Positions 19,058-27,246 of a DNA stretch of 64,000 nt are shown here, one piece after another. The stretch comes from Micavibrio sp. UBA1850 (lineage in GTDB: Bacteria > Pseudomonadota > Alphaproteobacteria > Micavibrionales > Micavibrionaceae). Positions within the stretch are counted from its first letter, which is position 1; each line of letters opens with the position of its first letter. The stretch lies in the NCBI GenBank assembly GCA_002338525.1, contig DDIM01000004.1:1-64000 (forward strand), in the 5' to 3' direction. Both the position numbers and the translations under genes were made by a program. The notes below the pieces were generated by a model. The model made no database searches. It was not told where the DNA came from and saw only the letters and a list, made by a program, of their open reading frames with translations.

Positions 19058-19555
19058 ATGTCTGAGACAACAAATCAAATTATAGAAAAAGCAGAAGCCC
19101 AAAAATCTGCAAAAAAAACCAATATTGCCAAAAACACATCAGCACGTCTGCATGCCGTTCAAGCGATTTACCAAATGCACCGCGGCGGTCATTCTGCGCA
19201 AGACGTCATCGAAGAGTTTAAAGAGCACCGTTTTGGCGTCGAAGTTGATGGCGAAAAATATATTTATCCCGATGTAACACTCTTTACACGTATCGTCGAA
19301 GGCACAGCAACCCGTAAAAATGATCTACTTGAAATCATCAAGGAGAACCTTAAAAAAGGCGATACCGTTCGTAATGTTGAAGACCTCCTCAAAGCCATTC
19401 TTTTGTGCGCAACACTAGAACTGCTTGATCATACCGAAATTGACGCGCCGATCATCATCAATGACTATATTGAGGTGACAAACGCCTATTATGGCGATTC
19501 TGAAAAGGCCCTCATTAACGCAACACTTGATAAATTCAACAAAACAATTCGTTAA
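19058..19555 (+). CDS. nusB: Transcription antitermination protein NusB
   Basis: The protein has 165 residues and is all-helical. ARLHAVQAIYQMHRGG begins the RNA-binding fold. LLKAILLCATLELL, PIIINDYIEVTNAYYGDSEKALINATLDK is the conserved C-terminal half. With NusE (S10) it binds boxA in rRNA leaders. It is the last gene of nrdR-ribE-nusB. The lysine-rich N-terminal extension is longer than in E. coli. Confidence 0.94.
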   Translation: MSETTNQIIEKAEAQKSAKKTNIAKNTSARLHAVQAIYQMHRGGHSAQDVIEEFKEHRFGVEVDGEKYIYPDVTLFTRIVEGTATRKNDLLEIIKENLKKGDTVRNVEDLLKAILLCATLELLDHTEIDAPIIINDYIEVTNAYYGDSEKALINATLDKFNKTIR

Positions 19556-19678
19556 AACCGTACCTACCACCGTATTTGAAGCATTGCGCCTTTACGCTCT
19601 ATTAACTTCTTTTGCCTATACTAAAGGGATTAAGGGTTCAAAAGGCTAAATAAAAAAGCAGGTTAGGTAAAAATTATA

Positions 19679-20155
19679 ATGAAGAAAATGGGTATGTGGA
19701 TCTTTGTCATGGCGCTAACAATTAGTGCTGGCATGGGAACATATTTGTATTTTGGGACATCAGAAGCAGAAGCGTCCCTTGATCCAAAAGTTGAAATAGA
19801 TCACTCAAATAAAATCGAAAAAGCAAAAGAAACGGATTCTGACTTTGTCGAGTTAGAACCCCTTATGCTGCCCATAGTCGATAAATACGGCGTCTCGCAA
19901 GTAATAAGCTTGGTGGTTGCCCTTGAAATCGAACATAAAGAATACACAGAGATCGTGACGAAACTGGCGCCTAAACTTAAAGACGCCTACATTCAAGACA
20001 TGTATGGGACATTAAGCCGTCAGGCAGCATTAGATGCAGGCGTTGTTCAGGTGAGCCTGATTAAAACACGACTTAACAAGGTTACAGAAGACGTCCTTGG
20101 AAAAAATATTGTAAACGATGTTCTCCTACAAGTTGTACAGCAAAGACCGATATAA
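19679..20155 (+). CDS. FliL-family-like membrane protein
   Basis: The protein has 158 residues. One N-terminal transmembrane segment (about 5-26) is followed by a linker and a periplasmic domain with FVELEPLMLPIVDKYG, VALEIE and KDAYIQDMYG. This pattern matches the FliL/stomatin-like fold associated with the flagellar stator. No other flagellar gene is in the window, so the flagellar link is inference; related proteins exist outside flagellar operons. A strong terminator follows 69 bp after the stop. Confidence 0.65.
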   Translation: MKKMGMWIFVMALTISAGMGTYLYFGTSEAEASLDPKVEIDHSNKIEKAKETDSDFVELEPLMLPIVDKYGVSQVISLVVALEIEHKEYTEIVTKLAPKLKDAYIQDMYGTLSRQAALDAGVVQVSLIKTRLNKVTEDVLGKNIVNDVLLQVVQQRPI

Positions 20156-20223
20156 AGGTCAAACTTTATGACTGAATATCAGTTAGATATGATCCCTCAC
20201 ATCTAATCTGAAAACTGTAAAAC

Positions 20224-20251
20224 AGACCTCATTCATTGAGGTCTTTTTTTT
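20224..20251 (+). terminator. Rho-independent terminator after the FliL-like gene
   Basis: AGACCTCA pairs with TGAGGTCT around a TTCAT loop, followed by an eight-T run. This is a textbook intrinsic terminator. Confidence 0.93.
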
Positions 20252-20354
20252 GATCTACAAAAAATCTTGTTGCCAAGTCATAAGATTTTATGTTTTCCTT
20301 AAGATAGTCGGTCCAATAAGGATCATAATTTTTAAAAACTATATTTGAAACCAT

Positions 20355-20558
20355 ATGAAATTTTTAAATACAACATGGCTAAAACTGCAAACGATTGTGA
20401 ACAACATTCGTACGCTTAACCATGTGTGTTTGATGCAAAATTCATATGCGCTCGCGCCTGTTAAGACACCTGTCAAATCAGCAGCATCACATCCATCAAT
20501 TATGATGCAACAGATGGCAACAGGGTCAAACCGCGGAAATGGCCTTAAAAAATATTAG
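20355..20558 (+). CDS. Possible small protein (67 residues), weak support
   Basis: This open frame begins MKFLNTTWLKLQ and ends RGNGLKKY. It has no ribosome-binding site, no recognised family and unremarkable composition. It is listed because it lies alone in a 447-bp gap between a terminator and the next gene. Confidence 0.2.
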   Translation: MKFLNTTWLKLQTIVNNIRTLNHVCLMQNSYALAPVKTPVKSAASHPSIMMQQMATGSNRGNGLKKY

Positions 20559-20582
20559 ACTGACAAAACACTAAAAAATGAA

Positions 20583-20612
20583 ACTGTCGGTCAAACTTTA
20601 AAAACCGACAGT
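20583..20612. repeat. Perfect inverted repeat ACTGTCGGT / ACCGACAGT
   Basis: Nine-bp arms are separated by 12 nt, about 85 bp before the first GNAT gene. There is no T tract on the plus strand; the minus-strand side is followed within a few bases by a T-rich run. It could be an operator, an RNA hairpin or a weak minus-strand terminator. Confidence 0.5.
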
Positions 20613-20698
20613 CAAAACGCCAAAACATTTTATATCCTTTTTCTGTCTCCCCCTAAAGTTTGATCGTTGTTTTAAAAAAACAAACGAGGAGACCAGCA

Positions 20699-21121
20699 AT
20701 GCCAGAAATCGAAGATACACAAGAAGCCGATCCATTTTTTAAAATCAACACCAACCGTTTAACCATCGATGTTTTGGGAAACAAAGACCAAAGCCTGACA
20801 TTCATCGCCAAAACAAAAGCTGATGACACATATGTCGGGCGTGTTGATGTCACCGTGAAAAAGGAGCCAATGGGACGTGTTGGTGAATTGTCGTACCAGC
20901 TAGAAGACGGCTATAGCGGGCAGCGTTTGACCACTGAAATACTACGCGCCACAATTGCCTATATTTACGCCGAACTTGGCTTGGTCAATTTATATGGCGT
21001 AGCGCCACAAACCAATATAGCCGCACAATATGTTTTGCAGCGTATTGGATTTGCCCTTAGCGATGCCATTGATGGAGCATTACGCTACGAAGCCACAAAC
21101 CCACGGTTTCAGGCAATATAA
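20699..21121 (+). CDS. GNAT-family N-acetyltransferase
   Basis: The protein has 140 residues. The GNAT core is recognisable in GRVGELSYQLEDGYSGQRLTTEILRA (acetyl-CoA-binding beta4-alpha3) and LYGVAPQTNIAAQYVLQRIGF. The substrate is unknown. I start at ATG 20699 (MPEIEDTQ), preceded by GAGGAG at 8 nt; the frame extends 13 codons further upstream. A second acetyltransferase follows after 36 bp. Confidence 0.75.
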   Translation: MPEIEDTQEADPFFKINTNRLTIDVLGNKDQSLTFIAKTKADDTYVGRVDVTVKKEPMGRVGELSYQLEDGYSGQRLTTEILRATIAYIYAELGLVNLYGVAPQTNIAAQYVLQRIGFALSDAIDGALRYEATNPRFQAI

Positions 21122-21157
21122 ATACAAAAACTAAAAATAATAAAGACGAGAAACCAA

Positions 21158-21781
21158 ATGACCCGACATTATGATGACACCCCTATTTTAATCGATATAC
21201 CCATGCCGATTGTAACGCCACGCCTTATCATTCGCCCTGCGCAGGCTGGTGATGGCCAGGCACTTTTTGACGCCAAAAAAGACAGCATGACAGAGCTAAA
21301 AAAATGGATGCTTTGGGCACAAGATGATGAGACAGTCGATAAATGCGAAATATTGGTCAGGCAACAATACGCTAAATATATAAAGCGTGAGGATATGTTG
21401 ATGTTTGCCTTTGATCGCGCACGTGAAAACCATTTAATCGCAGGAACCGGTCTCCACCGTTTTGATTGGAAAACACGTGTTTTTGAAATCGGTTATTGGG
21501 TAAGAACCCCTGACACAGGCCAAGGCTATGCTCAAGAGCTTGCCAACGCCCTCACACGTTTTGCCTTCGACGCATTAGACGCGCATAAAGTGTTTATCAA
21601 TCACGCGCACGAAAACCACAGAAGCCAAGCCGTCATACAAAAGTTAGGATACGAAAAAGAAGCCGTAAGCAAACAAGACCATCGCCTTCCAGATGGACGC
21701 ATTGTTGACGAACATATATATGCGCGGTTTGATACGAAAGGTCTGCCACCCCTTGATGTAAAATGGGGTGTAGAGCCGTGA
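21158..21781 (+). CDS. GNAT acetyltransferase, RimJ/RimL-like
   Basis: The protein has 207 residues. The features are TPRLIIRPAQAGDG near the N-terminus, AGTGLHRFDWKTRVFEIGYWVRTPDTGQGYAQELANAL (acetyl-CoA loop) and INHAHENHRSQAVIQKLGY. These are typical of ribosomal-protein or amino-acid N-acetyltransferases of the RimJ/RimL group. The true substrate is not predictable. It is probably cotranscribed with the upstream GNAT gene. Confidence 0.85.
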   Translation: MTRHYDDTPILIDIPMPIVTPRLIIRPAQAGDGQALFDAKKDSMTELKKWMLWAQDDETVDKCEILVRQQYAKYIKREDMLMFAFDRARENHLIAGTGLHRFDWKTRVFEIGYWVRTPDTGQGYAQELANALTRFAFDALDAHKVFINHAHENHRSQAVIQKLGYEKEAVSKQDHRLPDGRIVDEHIYARFDTKGLPPLDVKWGVEP

Positions 21782-21815
21782 TAGAAAAAACGTGAAAAAT
21801 AAATGATTTTTCCTC

Positions 21816-21843
21816 TTGCAATTCCTAATAAATCCGCTAAAAC
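21816..21843 (+). promoter_or_regulatory. Candidate tRNA-Gly(GCC) promoter
   Basis: TTGCAA (21816-21821) and TAAAAC (21838-21843) are separated by 16 bp. A start near 21850 would give a leader of about 17 nt. Confidence 0.45.
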
Positions 21844-21866
21844 AGTCATCACTCAAATATTGGGGC

Positions 21867-21941
21867 GCGGGTGTAGCTCAGGGGTAGAGCGCAACCTTGC
21901 CAAGGTTGAGGTCGAGGGTTCGAAACCCTTCACCCGCTCCA
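21867..21941 (+). tRNA. tRNA-Gly (anticodon GCC)
   Basis: Acceptor GCGGGTG pairs with CACCCGC, the D-arm is GCTC/GAGC, the anticodon stem CAACC/GGTTG encloses TTGCCAA (anticodon GCC), and the T-arm is GAGGGTTCGAAACCCTT. CCA is encoded. Confidence 0.95.
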
Positions 21942-21974
21942 ATTTTTTTTCTCATATCATTTCTAAATTTTGTT

Positions 21975-22003
21975 AACCGTGAATACATTTTCGCGGTTTT
22001 TTT
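21975..22003 (+). terminator. Terminator after tRNA-Gly(GCC)
   Basis: AACCGTGAA pairs with TTCGCGGTT (one G-T pair) around a 6-nt loop and is followed by five T's. Confidence 0.75.
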
Positions 22004-22088
22004 CCATGCACATTGTTTGTGTGTCACGTCATAAAATTGACATAAGAAAAAATATCGTATAATGTTTCGGCAAAGATACGGAGCATAC

Positions 22089-22823
22089 ATGCATAATAAA
22101 ATTGAAATAAAGCCAGCGTCCACCGCCCCTGCGGAAAGCGTCAATCAAGATAAAAACGCCGCAGGTAACAACAACAACAACAACAACAAAGACAAAAGCG
22201 CCTTTGATTTTAGCCAATCAAAACTACCCAGAAGCCTTTATGCCATTACGCTTGCCACCCAATATCTATCCGAATATGCCGTTGCGATGGTTTGCGATAA
22301 AAACAGCCCGCCTTTCGCACTTGGCGGCGCACCCATTCACGACAAAGACTTTTTCGGAGTGTACCTGACCTCTGAAGGAGTGTCGGAAGCAAACTTAAAA
22401 TCTGCAAATGATGCGCTTATAAAACTAAAAAACGATCTCAGCCAAATTGAAAATCAGGGAAACCCCCTTTATCTCAATCTTTCCTCCAATAATCACTGCT
22501 TGAAACTTATAATTGCAAGCGACGGCCCCGCCGACATAATTAACACCTATACCGACTACGCCAAGGAACAGGGTTTTTACGAAGAAAAACCACCCCAAAG
22601 AGTGCAACTAGCCAGAGGCAAACAACTTGAAAATATTGAACCTCATCAATTAGAAGATGTGCCCTTCATGTGCTACACATCGAAGGATCACTGCTTTTCG
22701 CATTTTTTAAACGCCGTTGAAAACCCTGACTTAGGTGAGATTTTGCTTGATCTGACCGAAATCATTTATACCGAGCTAGACGGCAACGCCCCCATAAGCA
22801 ACCCTATATTTGCGCTAAATTAG
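22089..22823 (+). CDS. Unknown protein with poly-asparagine tract
   Basis: The protein has 244 residues. The N-terminal ~40 residues are low-complexity and carry seven consecutive asparagines encoded by a pure (AAC)7 run (22167-22187). The remainder looks globular, soluble and acidic, with no signal peptide, membrane segment or motif I recognise. ATG 22089 has ACGGAG 5 nt upstream; an ATG nine codons earlier is less supported. It stands alone between a terminator and the convergent transporter gene. Confidence 0.7.
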   Translation: MHNKIEIKPASTAPAESVNQDKNAAGNNNNNNNKDKSAFDFSQSKLPRSLYAITLATQYLSEYAVAMVCDKNSPPFALGGAPIHDKDFFGVYLTSEGVSEANLKSANDALIKLKNDLSQIENQGNPLYLNLSSNNHCLKLIIASDGPADIINTYTDYAKEQGFYEEKPPQRVQLARGKQLENIEPHQLEDVPFMCYTSKDHCFSHFLNAVENPDLGEILLDLTEIIYTELDGNAPISNPIFALN

Positions 22824-22862
22824 TTTACGGCATTTGCCTTTATTGAAAAGGCTTATCAGCCC

Positions 22863-23840
22863 TTAAAACCATTTTAGCTTTTTAAACACAAGCGTTTGCA
22901 ACCCAACCAGCGCAATGAGTATTCCTGTGAAAATATAAAACGCCCATGGGTTGTCAGCGCCAGGTATACCACCGATATTGATCCCAAGCATTCCGGTCAA
23001 AAAGCCAAGTGGCAAGAAAATCGCGGCAATAACAGAGAGCACATACATGTTTTTGTTCATTTTATCCGCCAGCGCGTTTGAAAGCTCGTCCTTTACAATT
23101 TGTGCGCGCTCTCGAATGGCGTCCAAATCCTCCAGATACCTTACGATACGATCAAGTGATTCTTGCAAACGACGTTTATGCATTTGATCCAGCCACGGCT
23201 GCTCCGATGTGCGTAAAAACGCCATAACATCACGTTGCGGCGCAATATAGCGTCGAAAAACGATGGCTTGTTTACGAATGCTTGTGATTGTGGGGCGATC
23301 TTTTGTATCAGGCTCGTCCATAACGCGCTCTTCCACATCGTCAAGACGCTCGTCCAACTCGGAAAATACAGGCTCCATACGCTCAAACAAACGCGCCGAT
23401 AGCATCGTTAAAAAATCACCCGAGTTTTTAGGCCCCTTGCCTGCTTTTAATCGCTCGCGAATGTCTTGAACCGCTTTTAATGGGCGGCGCTCAATTGTTA
23501 TGATGCGGTGTTGGTCAATCCAAACACGCACAGAGATCATATCCTCAGGTGTGGCATTTTCGTTTAAATTGACACCACGCAGGATCAATAAAACCCCCTG
23601 CTCAAACTCGACAATACGCGGACGCGTTTCTTCTGCCAGCAACGCATCAATAATAATACTGTCTAAATACGAAACTTCCTCGTTCAACCATGTCCGCGAC
23701 AACGCATGAGTCGCATCTAAATGCACCCATGCCAGCGCATCATCTTTAATTCTTTTTGAAATCTCGTCACCGGTCAGGACAACACCGCTGCCGTCCCCCA
23801 TAATTTCAAACGCATCCATGACATGTTGTTTCGCGTCCAT
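22863..23840 (-). CDS. zntB: CorA-superfamily divalent cation transporter, ZntB-like
   Basis: The protein has 325 residues. A large cytoplasmic domain with long helices is followed by two C-terminal transmembrane segments. The pore motif reads G-I-N (GMLGINIGGIPG) rather than the GMN of Mg-specific CorA, as in ZntB zinc transporters. The direction and metal are inferred from family. ATG 23840 has AGAGGAG 7 nt upstream. It borders the left end of the integrated island. Confidence 0.85.
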   Translation of the reverse strand: MDAKQHVMDAFEIMGDGSGVVLTGDEISKRIKDDALAWVHLDATHALSRTWLNEEVSYLDSIIIDALLAEETRPRIVEFEQGVLLILRGVNLNENATPEDMISVRVWIDQHRIITIERRPLKAVQDIRERLKAGKGPKNSGDFLTMLSARLFERMEPVFSELDERLDDVEERVMDEPDTKDRPTITSIRKQAIVFRRYIAPQRDVMAFLRTSEQPWLDQMHKRRLQESLDRIVRYLEDLDAIRERAQIVKDELSNALADKMNKNMYVLSVIAAIFLPLGFLTGMLGINIGGIPGADNPWAFYIFTGILIALVGLQTLVFKKLKWF

Positions 23841-23945
23841 ACGTCACTCCTCTTTCAACTCTTACAATCGCAAGACTATCATCGACCGTATGCGAAACAA
23901 AGCTGAAAGCCATGTAATTTTATTTATTGGAAAAAAGAGAAAAAA

Positions 23946-23971
23946 ATGGTAGCGGAGGCAAGATTTGAACT
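23946..23971. repeat. Left attachment site (26-bp direct repeat)
   Basis: ATGGTAGCGGAGGCAAGATT plus TGAACT is identical to 32411-32436, the 3' end (T-arm, acceptor, CCA) of tRNA-Met on the minus strand. Only this tRNA remnant is present here; similarity breaks after the repeat apart from a one-base gap and GCG. Confidence 0.9.
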
Positions 23972-24324
23972 GCGTAACTCTACTCTCGGCTAAAGCCTTG
24001 TTCCGAGCCACTTCGACATAATGGCTTCCTTCGTCAGCGGGTGCTTTATACCCCTAAATTGTACCAAATGCTGTCACACAAAACAAAGCCTTTCTAAGTT
24101 AATTTATAGACCAAAGGAGGGCGACGCCGTTACAGGGGGGGAGGAAAAACAAAGGGGTCTTTTGTATGTTAGATAAGAATCTTCCAAAATTTTTATGTAT
24201 TTCACTTGTGGGCGGTGGATATCATATTGTGAGATAAGACTCTTACCCTAAAATTTGGTATACCTGAAAATACAACTAATAAAATAAAATCTAAGCTTAT
24301 ATGAGAAATTAGCCAGAGGAAAAA
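23972..24324. other. Island left-end noncoding segment with short direct repeats
   Basis: No gene is seen. AGATAAGAATCTTCC (24171-24185) recurs as AGATAAGACTCTTAC (24232-24246), 61 bp apart. These might be recombinase arm-type sites or regulator sites for the SIR2-STAND gene. The AGAGGA ribosome-binding site of that gene is at 24314-24319. Confidence 0.5.
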
Positions 24325-26757
24325 ATGCCCATAGATATCAGTATTTTATGTCGACAATTGAGACCAGAAGAAACCGTAATTCTTATGGGGGCTGGGTCTT
24401 CTATTCCTTCAGGAGGGGTATCTGGCGTAGACCTAGGTAAAGCTGTAGCCGATAGGTTTGATATTGAATATGATAATAGTCTTTCTTTATCCGAGATAGC
24501 CACTATTGCTGAGAAACAACACTCAAGGTTAGAGCTTATTACTTTTGTAAGAAGTTTAATTAATAAGCTAAAGCCAACAGGTAGCCTGCTTAATATTCCC
24601 CTTTATTCTTGGAAGGGAGTTTATACGACAAATTATGATACCTTAATTGAACAGGCGTATAAGTATAAAAAGAAAGAGCTAATTGTTTATCGATCTAATT
24701 ACGATTTCACACTTCAAGAGTCTTCTAATTCTACCAAATTATACAAGCTTCATGGTTGTACTACTCAAGATATAGCGGATAACCATCAATCGAGAATGAT
24801 ACTATCTGCCGAAGACTATGATTTGACAGATCAATATAGAGAACAGCTTTTTGACAATTTCAAATTACAAAGTTCATCTGGACACTTATTGATTATAGGT
24901 TATTCATTATCTGATCCTGATCTAAAAGCTATTGTTGACGAAGCGCTAAGGCGTAAAAGAGAGTCAGGGGGGCAAGGGAAGATATTTCTTCTACTGCATA
25001 AAAAAGATGACAATAGAGCTATAGTTTATGAAACGAGAGGTGTTCATGTTTGTTTTGGGGGCTTAGATCAATTCTTTAATGAGTTTGCAAAACAACTTCC
25101 TGACAATCAGTTAGTTTTTAGTATATCGGATAACCCTCTTGATAGAGCACCATCTTTGAGGCCGTGCACTATTGATGTTTCACATGCAATGGATTCTCAA
25201 GTTAAGAATGTGACTAGAATGTTTAATGGTTTTCCCGCAACATATGCAGATATAAAAGCAGGATTAACTTTCGAAAGAGACATTGCAAACCAAATTGAGG
25301 CACAATTTGCACAGGGAGAGATTCAAGTAGCATATGTTCTTGGCACAGCGGGGGTAGGAAAGACTACCTCAGCAAAGCAAATCCTCACACGCTTATCAGA
25401 GAGAGGCTTTTACTGTTGGCAGCATAATAGTGATTATCCACTATCAGCACATTCGTGGAAAGTTATTGCAGATGAGTTAAGAAAAAGAAAGGAGGAAGGG
25501 GTTCTTCTGATAGATGATTGCCACTCTGACATGCTTGAAGTAAACAAATTAATTGATAGTATTGTAGGACCAGACCCCTCTCCCTTAAAAATTTTACTTA
25601 TATCTTCTAAACATGCTTGGAATCCTAGACAAAAATCTTTAGGAATATTTTCTTTTGGTAAAGAATTTACTATGAGTAAATTATCAAACAATGAAATTAA
25701 CTCCCTGATAGAGCTATTAGACCACCAGAAAGATATAAGAGAGTTAGTCGAGAGTCGTTTTATGGGTTTCAATCGGGCACAGAGAATTAAGCGTCTTGAG
25801 GAAAGATGCGGTGCCGACATGTTTGTTTGTCTCAAAAATATTTTTGGATTTGAGGCGATTGATAACATTATTCTATGGGAGTATGCAGAACTAAATAAAG
25901 GCTACCAAGATATCTATAGAACCGTATCTGCTATGCAAGCGGCTGGAGTAAAAGTACATAGACAGCTTGTTATGAGAACACTCGGAGTACAGGCTCAAGC
26001 AATCCCATCTATCTTAGATAATTTGGTTGATATTATATCAGAATATCCAATTAATGAGAAAGAAGGCTTTTATGGATGGTGTGTTCGTCATGGTGTAATT
26101 GCCGAAATACTCACTAAATATAAGTATAATGATCCTGACGAAGCTTTTTCTCTGTTTAGTAAAATAATTGATAACCTTGTTTTAACCAATAATGTTGAGA
26201 TTCGAACATTAAGAGAAATGTGTGACATGAAAAACGGCGTTGGCCGTATTTCTAACAGAAACAAACAAAATGAACTGTTTAGAAAGATGATCTCGCTAGC
26301 TCCTGGTGAGAGGGTTCCTAGGCATAGATTAATTTTTAATTTGATAAATGAAGAAGATTTCGAACAGGCGGAAACTGAAATTAGAATTTTTGAAAAAGAA
26401 CTTAAGTTAGACGCCCCTGTTCAAAGATATAAGATCACATTACAACTAAGAAAAGCAGAACATACGAAGGGATTACTAATTGAGGATCGGTCAGCATTAA
26501 TTCGAGAAGCCCAAAATATGGTAGAGACTGCTATTAACAAATATCCTGATGATAAAAATATGTATAGAAGCTATGGAGACATCGGCTTGGCCTTTTTGAG
26601 AATCACAGGAAAGTGGGATATATATGATAAAGCTATGACAGCTTTAAAACGCCTTGAAGATAGAGTTCCTGATCCTGATATAACTAGAGTAATTAGACGC
26701 TTTGAATCAATTTCTCACCGCTACACAGGATCCTCATCATTAATGGCAAATGAATAA
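24325..26757 (+). CDS. SIR2-STAND NTPase, candidate anti-phage NADase
   Basis: The protein has 810 residues. The N-terminal SIR2-type domain (~1-270) keeps the NAD-binding G22-A-G-S-S, T101-T-N-Y-D and the K-L-H143-G motif with the expected catalytic histidine, plus GYSLSDPDLK. A STAND-type P-loop ATPase follows: Walker A G340-TAGVGKT and Walker B VLLIDD at 393-398. The C-terminal ~300 residues are helical and TPR-like, suitable as a sensor. The SIR2 plus STAND arrangement is known from Avs5-like and related defence proteins, in which sensing a phage component triggers NAD depletion; the role here is inferred. It lies alone at the island's left end on the plus strand. AGAGGA is 6 nt before the ATG. 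Confidence 0.88.
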   Translation: MPIDISILCRQLRPEETVILMGAGSSIPSGGVSGVDLGKAVADRFDIEYDNSLSLSEIATIAEKQHSRLELITFVRSLINKLKPTGSLLNIPLYSWKGVYTTNYDTLIEQAYKYKKKELIVYRSNYDFTLQESSNSTKLYKLHGCTTQDIADNHQSRMILSAEDYDLTDQYREQLFDNFKLQSSSGHLLIIGYSLSDPDLKAIVDEALRRKRESGGQGKIFLLLHKKDDNRAIVYETRGVHVCFGGLDQFFNEFAKQLPDNQLVFSISDNPLDRAPSLRPCTIDVSHAMDSQVKNVTRMFNGFPATYADIKAGLTFERDIANQIEAQFAQGEIQVAYVLGTAGVGKTTSAKQILTRLSERGFYCWQHNSDYPLSAHSWKVIADELRKRKEEGVLLIDDCHSDMLEVNKLIDSIVGPDPSPLKILLISSKHAWNPRQKSLGIFSFGKEFTMSKLSNNEINSLIELLDHQKDIRELVESRFMGFNRAQRIKRLEERCGADMFVCLKNIFGFEAIDNIILWEYAELNKGYQDIYRTVSAMQAAGVKVHRQLVMRTLGVQAQAIPSILDNLVDIISEYPINEKEGFYGWCVRHGVIAEILTKYKYNDPDEAFSLFSKIIDNLVLTNNVEIRTLREMCDMKNGVGRISNRNKQNELFRKMISLAPGERVPRHRLIFNLINEEDFEQAETEIRIFEKELKLDAPVQRYKITLQLRKAEHTKGLLIEDRSALIREAQNMVETAINKYPDDKNMYRSYGDIGLAFLRITGKWDIYDKAMTALKRLEDRVPDPDITRVIRRFESISHRYTGSSSLMANE

Positions 26758-26846
26758 GTGCAGATAAAAGATGTTTTATTGCTTGGTTCGTTTATACAGC
26801 TAGGCAATACAGAACTAGCAATGAACATGAAATAGGCATATTTTCC

Positions 26847-26875
26847 TTGACTTTTTGAATAAAGTAGTTTATACT
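26847..26875 (+). promoter_or_regulatory. Near-consensus sigma70 promoter
   Basis: TTGACT (26847-26852) and TATACT (26870-26875) are spaced by exactly 17 bp. It points toward the excisionase-like and ATPase genes. The predicted start is near 26882. Confidence 0.75.
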
Positions 26876-26910
26876 TTGTTTTGTATTGTTCACTCAATGG
26901 CAATAAATAG

Positions 26911-26928
26911 CTTCTAAAAATTTAGAAG
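26911..26928. promoter_or_regulatory. Palindrome CTTCTAAA-AA-TTTAGAAG, candidate operator
   Basis: A perfect 8-bp inverted repeat with a 2-bp centre lies about 30 bp downstream of the predicted transcription start. This is a plausible site for the island's HTH regulators. Confidence 0.5.
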
Positions 26929-26972
26929 GAAAACCCCAATTGTGAAAGTCATATGACGCTGGGTTCTATTTA

Positions 26973-26985
26973 TGTAGTGACTACA
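26973..26985. promoter_or_regulatory. Palindrome TGTAGT-G-ACTACA with repeated half-site
   Basis: A perfect 13-bp palindrome. ATGTAGTGA recurs at 27012-27020, 40 bp away. Possibly a binding site for the XRE or excisionase-like protein. Confidence 0.45.
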
Positions 26986-27246
26986 CCCCCCATACATTTT
27001 GTACACATATCATGTAGTGAGATGGTTTAGCAATGTACCTGTGTGAAACTATAATCACACAAAATCTTTATAAAACCTCCCCTCCCTTCATAGACTTTGT
27101 GTATTCGATTCTAGTCATTCCTCGGATTTGGTACAGGTCTTTTCGAAATGTTATAATAGACATAATCGTTACTTCGGTAGTGAGAGTTTTGAGGATAGGA
27201 GGTACTCAATATTAAACAACAAGCATTAGAAAAAGGAATTTCAAAA

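Larger units (their letters stand above)
20252..20698. other. Intergenic region with a perfect hairpin and one weak small frame
   Basis: A 67-codon frame (20355-20558) and an inverted repeat (20583-20612) are the only structures seen. No tRNA or known RNA motif is recognisable. The GAGGAG ribosome-binding site at 20685-20690 belongs to the next gene. Confidence 0.5.
26758..27246. other. Island intergenic region with promoter and palindromes
   Basis: This 489-bp region has no convincing gene; a 60-codon frame at 27033-27215 lacks a ribosome-binding site. It contains a near-consensus promoter (26847-26875), an 18-bp palindrome (26911-26928), a 13-bp palindrome (26973-26985) and a repeat of the latter's half-site at 27013. 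The distance from the promoter to the next gene leaves a leader of about 360 nt. Confidence 0.6.

Noticed and set aside
23946..23971. A second tRNA-Met gene
   Set aside because: Only the 3' end is present; the D-arm and anticodon stem are missing, so it is an attachment-site remnant.
27033..27215. A 60-codon frame in the island leader
   Set aside because: No ribosome-binding site and no recognisable protein; the region is better explained by promoter and palindromes.
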